Below are positions 16,861 through 25,079 of a DNA stretch of 63,728 bases, one piece after another. Each line of letters opens with the position of its first letter. Positions within the stretch are counted from its first letter, which is position 1. The stretch is from Pseudoramibacter faecis. GTDB lineage: Bacteria; Bacillota; Clostridia; Eubacteriales; Eubacteriaceae. The translations under genes and the position numbers were made by a program. The stretch is from positions 1 through 63,728 of the forward strand of contig NZ_JAYFFI010000012.1 of NCBI RefSeq assembly GCF_036289405.1, read 5' to 3'. The notes beneath the pieces were generated by a model. It ran no database searches. It saw only the letters and a program-made list of their open reading frames with translations, and was not told the origin of the DNA.

Positions 16861-18204
16861 ATGACCATTAAACTCAATGTGAAAAACGCCGGTCTGCGGG
16901 ACTGGGAACTCGAAATGGCGAAGCCGCTCGTCGAAACAGCCTATCATACCCTGGCCAACAAAACCGGCGCCGGCAGCGAGATGCTCGGCTGGATGGATCT
17001 CTGCGACACCTATGACAAAGAAGAATTCGCCCGCATCAAAGCGGCGGCCCAAAAGATTCAAGACCAAAGCGAGGTGCTCGTCGCCATCGGCATCGGCGGC
17101 TCCTATCTGGGCGCCCGGGCCGGTCTTGAGTGGGCTTTCGGCCCGTTTTACAACCAACTGCCGAAGAAAAAAGGCGTTGAGGTCTATTTTGCCGGCAACA
17201 ACATCAGCTCCGATTATGTGCAAAACCTCATCGATATCATTGGCGACCGGGATTTCTCCGTCAATGTGATCTCCAAATCCGGGACGACCACCGAACCTGC
17301 CGTCGCTTTTCGGATCTTTAAGAAATTGCTCGAAGCCAAATACGGTGAGGCCGGCGCGAAAGACCGTATTTATGTCACCACCGACGCCCAGAAGGGGGCC
17401 CTGCGTCCCCTCGCCGAAGAAAAGGGTTACGAAGCTTTTGTCGTGCCTGACGCCACCGGCGGGCGTTTCTCCGTCTTCACGGCGGTTGGCCTTTTGCCGA
17501 TGGCGGCCGGCGGCATGGATATCGACGCGATTTATCGGGGTCTCACCGACGCGACCCGCCGCTACGAAAACGATGATGTGATGACCAACGACGTCGCCCT
17601 TTACGCCGCGGTGCGCTTTCTTATGCTCATGAAGGGCAAGAAAATGGAAATCCTTTCCGGCTACGCCCCTTCGACTACCCAATTCGGCGAATGGTATAAA
17701 CAGCTGATGAACGAATCGGAAGGCAAAGACCTGAAGGGGCTCTTCTCTACCTCTGCGAACTTTTCCACCGATCTGCACTCCATCGGCCAGGCCATTCAGG
17801 ACGGCCCGCGCATGCTTTTTGAAACCATTCTCTGGGTAGACAAGACCGGCGTCGATCTCACCGTTCCGGACGATCCGAAAAACAGCGACGGCCTGAACTT
17901 CGCCTCCGGCAAAACCATGCAGTATATGAACGAAAAGGCCATGAACGGCACGCTCCTCGCCCATGTGGACGGCGGCGTGCCCAATCTGATCATCTCGGTG
18001 GATGAACTCAGCGATTACAGCTTTGGCGAAATCGTTTATTTCTTCTGGAAAGCTTTGGCCATCTCCGGCTACATGATCGGCGTCAACCCCTTCAACCAGC
18101 CCGGCGTCGAATCCTACAAGAAAAACATGTTTGCCCTACTGGGCAAGCCCGGCTTCGAGGATGCCAAAAAAGAACTGGAAGCCCGCCTGAAGGAAGTACT
18201 CTAA
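16861..18204 (+). CDS. pgi: Glucose-6-phosphate isomerase
   Basis: The enzyme interconverts glucose 6-phosphate and fructose 6-phosphate in glycolysis and gluconeogenesis. The 447-residue product matches the short bacterial form. It shows VAIGIGGSYLGARA near the N-terminus, VISKSGTTTEPAVAFR (the SIS-domain phosphate site) and the C-terminal INPFNQPGVE-type segment (VNPFNQPGVESYKKNMF). The start codon follows GAAAGGGG. It is a single-gene unit between a weak promoter and a strong terminator. A 377-codon frame on the opposite strand (16831-17964) is its shadow. Confidence 0.96.
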   Translation: MTIKLNVKNAGLRDWELEMAKPLVETAYHTLANKTGAGSEMLGWMDLCDTYDKEEFARIKAAAQKIQDQSEVLVAIGIGGSYLGARAGLEWAFGPFYNQLPKKKGVEVYFAGNNISSDYVQNLIDIIGDRDFSVNVISKSGTTTEPAVAFRIFKKLLEAKYGEAGAKDRIYVTTDAQKGALRPLAEEKGYEAFVVPDATGGRFSVFTAVGLLPMAAGGMDIDAIYRGLTDATRRYENDDVMTNDVALYAAVRFLMLMKGKKMEILSGYAPSTTQFGEWYKQLMNESEGKDLKGLFSTSANFSTDLHSIGQAIQDGPRMLFETILWVDKTGVDLTVPDDPKNSDGLNFASGKTMQYMNEKAMNGTLLAHVDGGVPNLIISVDELSDYSFGEIVYFFWKALAISGYMIGVNPFNQPGVESYKKNMFALLGKPGFEDAKKELEARLKEVL

Positions 18205-18239
18205 GCATCCTTCTCATCCATCCAAATTTCCTAAATTCT

Positions 18240-18265
18240 AAGAGACGGTGCAGCCGTCTCTTTTT
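18240..18265 (+). terminator. Rho-independent terminator of pgi
   Basis: AGAGACGG and CCGTCTCT form an 8-bp stem with a 5-base loop, followed by T5 (18261-18265). Confidence 0.9.
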
Positions 18266-18286
18266 GATTGGTCGCTTTTGCCGGCA

Positions 18287-18330
18287 CAAAAAAACCGCTT
18301 CCAAACGTCATTCGCGTTTGGAAACGGTCT
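18287..18330 (-). terminator. Terminator of the purine operon
   Basis: A long stem (TTCCAAACG against CGTTTGGAA, with flanking ACCG/CGGT) is followed on the minus strand by a U7 run. It lies about 25 bases beyond the purD stop. Confidence 0.88.
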
Positions 18331-18354
18331 TTTTATTGGATTCTTCCGGGCCTG

Positions 18355-19617
18355 TCAGTTTTCTTCTGCCAGGGCGATATCATCCCGGTGAAAACAATCC
18401 CTGAACCAAATCTTATCGATCTGGGCATAGACCTTTTGGCGGGCTTCTTCCCGGGTCGGGGCAAGCCCTGTGACGCAAAGCACGCGCCCGCCGGCGGTCA
18501 CGAGCTTCCCGTCTTGGATCGCCGTCCCCGCATGAAAGACTTCGCATCCTTCAACGTCGTCAATACCGGTGATTTCGTAACCCTTTTGGTAGCTTTCCGG
18601 ATAACCGCCGGATGCCAGCACCACCGTCACCGCCACATCCGGCTTCCAGCGGATATCGCAGTCGGCAAGGCGGCCGTCGATGCAGGCTTCCATGATATCC
18701 ACCGGATCGCTTTCCATCCGAGGCAGCACCACCTGCGCTTCCGGATCGCCGAAGCGCACGTTAAATTCAAGTACCTTGGGCGCCCCGTCTTTAATCATCA
18801 GGCCGATGAAGAGCACGCCGACAAAATCCATGCCGTCGGCTTTAAAGCCCTCGATGATCGGCGTGAGGATTTCTTTTTGGATGCGCGCGTTGAGCGCCGG
18901 ATCGTCAAAGAGGGCGTTGGGCGAATAATTGCCCATGCCGCCGGTGTTGAGCCCCTTATCGCCGTTAAAGGCGCGCTTGTAATCCCGGGCGCTTTCCATC
19001 GGGACGATGGTCTTGCCGTCCACAAAGCAGAGGATCGACGCCTCGGTCCCGGTTAAAAACTCTTCGATGACCGCGGCGTCTCCGGCCGCCCCGAAGGTTT
19101 TGTCTGCCATGATGGCCTTCATCGCCGCCTTGGCGTCCGCCTCGTTTTCCGGAATCGCCACGCCCTTGCCCGCCGCCAGGCCGTCGGCCTTGATGACCAT
19201 CGGGTAGCCGTAGATCCCCAGATCCTTCACGATGTCTTCATAGCGGGTGTATTCCTTATAGCGCGCCGTGGGAATGTGATGGCGCATCAGAAATTCCTTG
19301 GTGAAGGCCTTGGAGCCTTCAAACTGCGCGCATTTTTTGTTGGGTCCAAAGGTGCGGATGCCCGCCGCCGTCAGCGCGTCGGCCATGCCGGCCACCAGGG
19401 GAACTTCCGGCCCCACCACGGCGAGATCGATGCCGCAGTCCTGCGCAAAGGCCACCACGCCGGCCGTGTCCGTAACCGACAAATCCACACACTCGGCAAT
19501 CTGCGCCATGCCGCCGTTGCCCGGCACACAGTAAATCTGATCCACCTTGGGACTCTGGGCGATTTTCCAGGTCAACACGTGCTCCCGGCCGCCGCTGCCC
19601 ACCACCATTACTTTCAT
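18355..19617 (-). CDS. purD: Phosphoribosylamine--glycine ligase
   Basis: This ATP-grasp ligase makes GAR from phosphoribosylamine and glycine, the second step of purine synthesis. The 420-residue protein starts MKVMVVGSGGREHVLTW. It carries the ATP-grasp elements (PMVIKADGLAAGKGVAIP) and the metal/phosphate site EFNVRFGDPEAQVVLPR. The start at 19617 follows GAGGA. The frame extends 59 codons upstream, but that part overlaps purH. It is the last gene of the operon, 32 bases after purH. Confidence 0.96.
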   Translation of the reverse strand: MKVMVVGSGGREHVLTWKIAQSPKVDQIYCVPGNGGMAQIAECVDLSVTDTAGVVAFAQDCGIDLAVVGPEVPLVAGMADALTAAGIRTFGPNKKCAQFEGSKAFTKEFLMRHHIPTARYKEYTRYEDIVKDLGIYGYPMVIKADGLAAGKGVAIPENEADAKAAMKAIMADKTFGAAGDAAVIEEFLTGTEASILCFVDGKTIVPMESARDYKRAFNGDKGLNTGGMGNYSPNALFDDPALNARIQKEILTPIIEGFKADGMDFVGVLFIGLMIKDGAPKVLEFNVRFGDPEAQVVLPRMESDPVDIMEACIDGRLADCDIRWKPDVAVTVVLASGGYPESYQKGYEITGIDDVEGCEVFHAGTAIQDGKLVTAGGRVLCVTGLAPTREEARQKVYAQIDKIWFRDCFHRDDIALAEEN

Positions 19618-19649
19618 TCGTCGTTCCTCATTTTCTTTCGATTCACACC

Positions 19650-21203
19650 TTAGGCATGCTTGAAGTGGCGCATCCCGGTGAAGACCATGGCGATATTGTT
19701 GTCGTTGCAGACCTTGATGGAGTCCGCGTCGCGGATGGAGCCCCCCGGCTGAATGATCGCCGTGACTCCGGCCGCCGCTGCCGCTTTGCAGCAATCGTCA
19801 AAAGGGAAGAACGCATCCGACGCCACCACGGCGCCCCGGCAGCGATCGCCGCCGTGAGCAATGCAACTTTCCATCGGCCAGATGCGGTTGACCTGGCCCG
19901 GGCCGTTGGCCACCAGGCATTTGTCCTTCGCGATGGTGATGGCGTTGGACTTGGTGTTCTTCACCGCCTTCCAGGCAAAGAGCAGATCTTCCATTTCCCG
20001 ATCGGTGGGCTTGCGGTTGGTCACCACCTCAAGCTTGTCGTAAAGCTCGGTGTCCCGCTCCATCACGAGCATCCCGCCGAGCACCTTCTTAAGCTCGTAA
20101 CCTTCTTCACGATGCAGGATATCATCGAGGGTCAGCAGCCGCAGATTGGGCTTGGCCGCGAGCACGGCTTTGGCTTCGTCGTTAAAACCCGGCGCCACCA
20201 CCACTTCGAGGAAGATTTGAACCATCTGATCTGCCGTGGCCTTGTCGATTTCGCGGTTGGCCGCCACAATGCCGCCAAAAATCGAGGTCGGGTCTGCTTC
20301 ATAGGCCTTGCGGTAGGCCTCGCCGATGGATTCGGCGCTGGCCACCCCGCAGGGATTGGCATGCTTGACCGCCACGATGGTCGGCTCGTCGCCGTATTCC
20401 TTGAGGATTTCCAGCGCGCCGTTGGTATCGTTGATGTTGTTGTAAGACAATTCCTTCCCCTGAAGCTGCACCGCGTCGACCAGGGTCCCCCGGTCTTCGC
20501 CGATTTCCCGGTAAAAGGCCGCCCGCTGATGCGGGTTTTCCCCATAGCGCAGATCCTGCACCTTTTCGTAGGTAAAGCTCACCTTGTCCTGAGCCAGCAG
20601 GTCTTCGGCGCGGTCGGTCTGATCCCCGGACTTGCGGCGCAGGAAGTCGCTGATCATCGTATCGTAATTCGCCGTGGTCTCAAACACCTTCAGCGCCAAA
20701 CGGTAGCGAGTGTTATAAGACGTTTTTCCATCCGCTTCAATTTCGGCCAACACCGTTTCGTAATCCGCCGGATCGACCACCACCGTCACGTCGTTAAAGT
20801 TCTTCGCCGCCGAGCGCAGCATGGTCGGCCCGCCGATGTCGATATTCTCGATGCATTCCTGAAAGGCAACCCCCGGCTTCATGATCGTCTGCTTGAAGGG
20901 ATAGAGATTAATCACCAGCAGATCGATGTTTTCGATGCCGAGTTTTTTGCATTCTTCCTGATGCTTGGCGTTGCCCCGAATATTTAAAATGCCGCCGTGA
21001 ATCAGCGGGTGCAGGGTCTTGACCCGGCCGTCCAGGCATTCGGGAAAACCCGTCATATCCGAAACGTCCGTCACGCGAAGCCCGCCCTCGCGCAGGGCCT
21101 TCGCCGTGCCGCCGGTGGACAGAATATCCCAGCCGCAGGCCGCAATGCGCTTCGCAAAATCGACGATGCCGGTTTTATCCGATACAGAAATCAGTGCTCT
21201 CAT
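19650..21203 (-). CDS. purH: Bifunctional AICAR formyltransferase/IMP cyclohydrolase
   Basis: It performs the last two steps to IMP. The 517-residue protein has an N-terminal MGS-like cyclohydrolase domain (RALISVSDKTGIVDFAKRI, LSTGGTAKALRE) and a C-terminal transformylase domain with the catalytic KHANPCG motif (VAVKHANPCGVA). The start at 21203 has GGAGGAACCC directly ahead; an in-frame ATG at 21215 does not. There is a 67-base gap to purN. Confidence 0.96.
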   Translation of the reverse strand: MRALISVSDKTGIVDFAKRIAACGWDILSTGGTAKALREGGLRVTDVSDMTGFPECLDGRVKTLHPLIHGGILNIRGNAKHQEECKKLGIENIDLLVINLYPFKQTIMKPGVAFQECIENIDIGGPTMLRSAAKNFNDVTVVVDPADYETVLAEIEADGKTSYNTRYRLALKVFETTANYDTMISDFLRRKSGDQTDRAEDLLAQDKVSFTYEKVQDLRYGENPHQRAAFYREIGEDRGTLVDAVQLQGKELSYNNINDTNGALEILKEYGDEPTIVAVKHANPCGVASAESIGEAYRKAYEADPTSIFGGIVAANREIDKATADQMVQIFLEVVVAPGFNDEAKAVLAAKPNLRLLTLDDILHREEGYELKKVLGGMLVMERDTELYDKLEVVTNRKPTDREMEDLLFAWKAVKNTKSNAITIAKDKCLVANGPGQVNRIWPMESCIAHGGDRCRGAVVASDAFFPFDDCCKAAAAAGVTAIIQPGGSIRDADSIKVCNDNNIAMVFTGMRHFKHA

Positions 21204-21270
21204 GGGTTCCTCCATTTACTTTTTAAAACCTCGCAGCAAAAGCCCGCGCCCTGCTGCCCAAAATGATGAC

Positions 21271-21903
21271 CTATCTCGCCGCCGGTGCATCGACGCGCAC
21301 CCGCCGGCCCGCCACGTGCACCCGGCCTTCGCAGATCGCCGCGACCACTTCCGGAAGCAATGCGTGCTCGAGGGCCAGCACCTTCTTCTGGATCGCCTCG
21401 GGATCGTCAGTATCCGTCAACGCCACCGTGCGCTGGGCAATAATCGGCCCGGCGTCCGCCTCTTCGTTCACAAAATGCACCGTGCAGCCCGACACCTTAC
21501 ACCCATAGCGATAAACCGCCTCGTGCACCCGCATGCCGTAATACCCCGGCCCACAGAAGGATGGAATCAGCGCCGGGTGAATATTCACGATGCGGTTGGG
21601 AAAGGCCGCCACGAAGTCCGCCGTGATGATGCGCAGATAGCCCGCCAGCACCACCAGCTCGCAGCCATAGTCTTTGAGCGTCTCGACGATTTTGGCGTTA
21701 AAGGCCGCCACGCCGCCGCAGTCCTGTTCGATAATGGCCACCGCAGGAATCCCCGTCCGTTCGGCCCGGGTCAAGGCATAAGCATCTGCCTTGTTAGAAA
21801 TCACCACGGCGATCTCGCCGCTTTTGCCGTGCACCCCGTCGATCACCGACTGCAGATCTGTGCCGCCGCCGCTGGCCAGCACGCCGATTTTCATGCGTTC
21901 CAT
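21271..21903 (-). CDS. purN: Phosphoribosylglycinamide formyltransferase
   Basis: It transfers a formyl group from 10-formyl-THF to GAR. The protein is about 210 residues, with KIGVLASGGGTDLQ at the N-terminus, the catalytic NIHPALIPSF (Asn-Ile-His) and the following HEAVYRYGCKVSGCTVHFVNEEADAGPII with the catalytic Asp. The start is uncertain. A GTG at 21915 would overlap the purM stop by four bases; ATGs at 21903 and 21894 are also possible. Family N-termini usually begin near the 21894 Met. None has a strong ribosome site, so coupling to purM translation is likely. Confidence 0.92.
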   Translation of the reverse strand: MERMKIGVLASGGGTDLQSVIDGVHGKSGEIAVVISNKADAYALTRAERTGIPAVAIIEQDCGGVAAFNAKIVETLKDYGCELVVLAGYLRIITADFVAAFPNRIVNIHPALIPSFCGPGYYGMRVHEAVYRYGCKVSGCTVHFVNEEADAGPIIAQRTVALTDTDDPEAIQKKVLALEHALLPEVVAAICEGRVHVAGRRVRVDAPAAR

Positions 21904-21911
21904 GGCGGCAC

Positions 21912-22946
21912 TCACAGCAGAATCTTGCCGCCGTCTTCCGATGCCGTCACGAAGCCGAGAATCACCGGCGCCTCGCCCTTGGCTTTCAGCGCCGCCGCAA
22001 AGGCATCCGCCTGATCCTGGGGCAGCGCCGCCACTAGGCCGATCCCCATGTTGAAGGTGTTATACATATCGTGATCGCTGACGCCGCCGAGCTTTTGCAG
22101 ATAATCGAAAATCGGCGGGCGGTCGATAACCTCGGGTTTGATCTTCGCGCACAGCCCGTCAGGGATCATCCGCGGAATGTTTTCGTAAAAGCCGCCGCCG
22201 GTCACGTGGCTCATGCCGTGCACGCCGTAGGGCACGATCAGATCCGAGAGCGCGTGCACATAGATGCGCGTCGGGGTGAGCAAGGTTTCCCCGATGGTCG
22301 CTCCCAGTTCATCCACACGGGTGTCGACGCTCAGGCCGTTATCTTTAAAGAGCAGCTTGCGGACCAGGGAAAAGCCGTTGGAGTGCACCCCGGAGGACGG
22401 CAGCCCGACGAGCACATCGCCGGCGACAATCTTTTGCCCGGTAACAATCTGGTCCTTCTCGGCCACGCCGACGGCAAAGCCGGCCAGATCGTAATCATCC
22501 GCCGTGTACATGTCCGGCATCTCGGCCGTTTCCCCGCCGATCAGCGCCATGTCGCCCTGCACGCAGCCCTCCGCCACGCCGGAGACGATCCGGGCGATCT
22601 TTTCCGGCACGTTCTTGCCGCAGGCAATATAGTCCAGGAAAAGCAGGGGCTTTGCGCCCTGGCAGAGAATATCGTTGACACACATGGCCACACAGTCAAT
22701 GCCCACGGTGTCGTGCTTGTCCATCATAAAGGCGATCATCAGCTTGGTGCCGACCCCGTCCGTCCCGGAAACCAGGCAGGGCTTTTGATAGCCCTCCGGC
22801 AGCGCCACCACACCGCCGAAGCCGCCCAGCTCAGACAGCACGTATTGATTAAAGGTGCGCTTCACGTCGTCTTTAATGAGCCGGACCGATTCGTAGCCGG
22901 CCTCCACGTCGACGCCGGCCGCTTTGTATGCATTGGTTTTTGTCAT
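21912..22946 (-). CDS. purM: Phosphoribosylformylglycinamidine cyclo-ligase (AIR synthetase)
   Basis: It converts FGAM to AIR with ATP. The 344-residue product is full length. It includes DGVGTKLMIAF, the CVNDILCQGAKPLLFLDYIACG metal/ATP motif, GGETAEMP and HVTGGGFYENIPR. The start at 22946 follows GAAAGGAAA; the open frame runs 21 codons further up without a ribosome site. It overlaps or abuts purN. Confidence 0.96.
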   Translation of the reverse strand: MTKTNAYKAAGVDVEAGYESVRLIKDDVKRTFNQYVLSELGGFGGVVALPEGYQKPCLVSGTDGVGTKLMIAFMMDKHDTVGIDCVAMCVNDILCQGAKPLLFLDYIACGKNVPEKIARIVSGVAEGCVQGDMALIGGETAEMPDMYTADDYDLAGFAVGVAEKDQIVTGQKIVAGDVLVGLPSSGVHSNGFSLVRKLLFKDNGLSVDTRVDELGATIGETLLTPTRIYVHALSDLIVPYGVHGMSHVTGGGFYENIPRMIPDGLCAKIKPEVIDRPPIFDYLQKLGGVSDHDMYNTFNMGIGLVAALPQDQADAFAAALKAKGEAPVILGFVTASEDGGKILL

Positions 22947-23005
22947 GCTATTTCCTTTCAACCTTGCAACTTCGCGTTGCGTATTCACAGTTCTTTGCCG
23001 CCGCA

Positions 23006-24439
23006 TCAATCGTCCAAAACCGGCACTTCCATCGGATAAACCCCGTCAAAGCAGGCCCGGCAGAAGGCATCGCCTCCACCGGCCGACAGATTGAGCCCTT
23101 CCAACGATAAGAAGGCCAACGTGTCCGCGCCGATCAGATCCCGGATTTCTTCGACGGATTTCTTCGACGCAATCAGTTCCCGGCGCTCCGGCGTATCGAT
23201 GCCGAAGTGGCAGGTGTGCTTGACCGGCGGCGAGCTCACCCGAAAATGCACTTCCTTCGCGCCGCCGTCCCGCAGCGTGTTGACGAGTCGTTTGCTGGTG
23301 GTTCCTCGGACGATGGAGTCGTCGATCACCACGACTCGCTTATCGCGAATCGTTTCCCGCAGCGGGTTGAGCTTCAGCCGAACGCCTTGTTCCCGCAGCG
23401 CCTGGGTCGGCGAGATGAAGGTGCGCCCGCTGTATTTGTTTTTGATCAGGCCGATGCCGTAGGGAATTCCGGATTCTTCCGCATAGCCGATAGCCGCCGG
23501 CAGACCGGAATCCGGCACGCCGATCACCACGTCTGCTTCCACCGAGGATTCTCTGGCCAGGATGCGCCCGGCCATGTGACGCGCCAGATAAACCGAGCGG
23601 CCTTCCATGATGGAATCCGGCCTTGCGAAATAAATCTGCTCGAAGATGCAAGAGCGTTTGCCCACCCAATGCTTTTGACTGTAAGTTTGGGTGCCCTTCC
23701 GGCCGATGATGATGATCTCGCCGGGTTCCACATCGCGGATGAGCGTCGCGCCCACTGCGTCCAAGGCGCAGCTCTCGCTCGCCAGAAAATAATCCGCCCC
23801 TTTCTTGCCGATGACCAACGGCCGCAGGCCAAAGGGATCCCGAACGCCGATGAGTTTATCCTCGGTGGTAATCACCAGGGCGTAGGCGCCTTTGATAATC
23901 TCCACCATTCGCTGGATGGACTCCACGAGCCCGTGGCGCAGCCCCCGCGCAAAGATATTCACCATGGCCTCGGTATCAATGCTCGTCTGAAACACCACAC
24001 CGCTGTCCTCGAGCATTTCCCGAAGGGCCTCGTGATTGACCAGATTCCCGTTGTGAGCCAGGGCAATATGGCAGTTTCGCATATTGACCGACAGCGGCTG
24101 GGCATTGACAGGACCGCCGGCTCCGGTGGTGGAATAGCGCACATGGCCGATACCGATCGATCCCTGCACCTCCTTTAAGATCCGATCCGTAAAGACGTCC
24201 GCCACCATGCCCACATCCTTGTGAACGGCAATTTTGCCGTCGTCGTTGATGGCCATGCCCGCGCTTTCCTGCCCCCGATGCTGAAGCGCAAACAAACCGT
24301 AGTAAATATAGTTTGCCACATTTTCACGCGAATCCGGCGAAAGCACGCCGAACACACCACATTCGTCATGAAAGTGATCGTCTCGATCAAAGTAACTGAT
24401 GTTCAAATTTTCTGCCTTTTCTATGAATTGATGAACCAT
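23006..24439 (-). CDS. purF: Amidophosphoribosyltransferase
   Basis: It makes phosphoribosylamine from PRPP and glutamine, the committed step. The 477-residue protein has a leader before the N-terminal nucleophile Cys (DECGVFG, about 27) that would be cleaved, as in the Bacillus-type enzyme. It also has the glutaminase motif RYSTTG and the PRPP site VVVIDDSIVRGTT. Cysteines in KRSCIFEQ, KHTCHFG and CRACFDG match the four ligands of the structural [4Fe-4S] cluster. No strong ribosome site is seen at 24439. Confidence 0.96.
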   Translation of the reverse strand: MVHQFIEKAENLNISYFDRDDHFHDECGVFGVLSPDSRENVANYIYYGLFALQHRGQESAGMAINDDGKIAVHKDVGMVADVFTDRILKEVQGSIGIGHVRYSTTGAGGPVNAQPLSVNMRNCHIALAHNGNLVNHEALREMLEDSGVVFQTSIDTEAMVNIFARGLRHGLVESIQRMVEIIKGAYALVITTEDKLIGVRDPFGLRPLVIGKKGADYFLASESCALDAVGATLIRDVEPGEIIIIGRKGTQTYSQKHWVGKRSCIFEQIYFARPDSIMEGRSVYLARHMAGRILARESSVEADVVIGVPDSGLPAAIGYAEESGIPYGIGLIKNKYSGRTFISPTQALREQGVRLKLNPLRETIRDKRVVVIDDSIVRGTTSKRLVNTLRDGGAKEVHFRVSSPPVKHTCHFGIDTPERRELIASKKSVEEIRDLIGADTLAFLSLEGLNLSAGGGDAFCRACFDGVYPMEVPVLDD

Positions 24440-24501
24440 CTGAAAATGTGCCGCCGCCTTTTCGCAAGGGATGCAACTCAGCCGGCCCGGTGCGCCCGAC
24501 C

Positions 24502-24996
24502 TTATCGGTTCAGGCGCTTTTGCAAATTGTCGTTTTTAGCGATCACCGCGTCGTTTAATTCGACCTTATAGGCCTTCATTTTGTCCCTCAGCGCCGGATA
24601 TTTGACGGAAAGTATCTGCACGGCAAGCACCGCTGCATTCTCTGCGCCGTCCACCGCAACCGTGGCCACCGGCACCCCGCTGGGCATCTGCACAATGGAA
24701 AGCAGCGAATCCAGACCGCCCTGGAAAGACGTTTTGATCGGAATACCGATCACCGGCAGCGGGGTAATGCCCGCGATCACACCGGCCAGATGTGCGGCTT
24801 TCCCCGCCGCGGTGACAATCACCTCGTAGCCGTTGGCTTCCGCCTCAGCGGCAAATTTAAAAATCTTTTCCGGATTGCGGTGGGCTGAAATCACCATCGC
24901 ATCATAATCCACACCGAACTTGTCCAAAGTGGTCAAGCTTTTTTGAACCACGTCAAAATCGGAATCGCTCCCGATCACCACAGCAACTTTAGGCAT
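24502..24996 (-). CDS. purE: N5-carboxyaminoimidazole ribonucleotide mutase (class I PurE)
   Basis: It interconverts N5-CAIR and CAIR. The 164-residue protein contains VVIGSDSDFDV, the catalytic-His motif VISAHRNP, TAAGKAAHLAGVIAG and the tail typical of the class I octamer. GAGGAGGAC precedes the start. Neither purK nor purC is in this operon, so those steps are encoded elsewhere. Confidence 0.95.
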   Translation of the reverse strand: MPKVAVVIGSDSDFDVVQKSLTTLDKFGVDYDAMVISAHRNPEKIFKFAAEAEANGYEVIVTAAGKAAHLAGVIAGITPLPVIGIPIKTSFQGGLDSLLSIVQMPSGVPVATVAVDGAENAAVLAVQILSVKYPALRDKMKAYKVELNDAVIAKNDNLQKRLNR

Positions 24997-25079
24997 TGAT
25001 TGTCCTCCTCTGATCCTTCACGGAACCACACAAATTAAAATAAATAACCGACCGCGAATCCTTCGCGGCGGATATTGAC

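Noticed and set aside
16831..17964. 377-codon antisense frame opposite pgi
   Set aside because: Same cause; the sense strand encodes a textbook glucose-6-phosphate isomerase.
19656..20987. 443-codon antisense frame opposite purH
   Set aside because: Shadow frame; no recognisable domain, while the other strand is purH in full.
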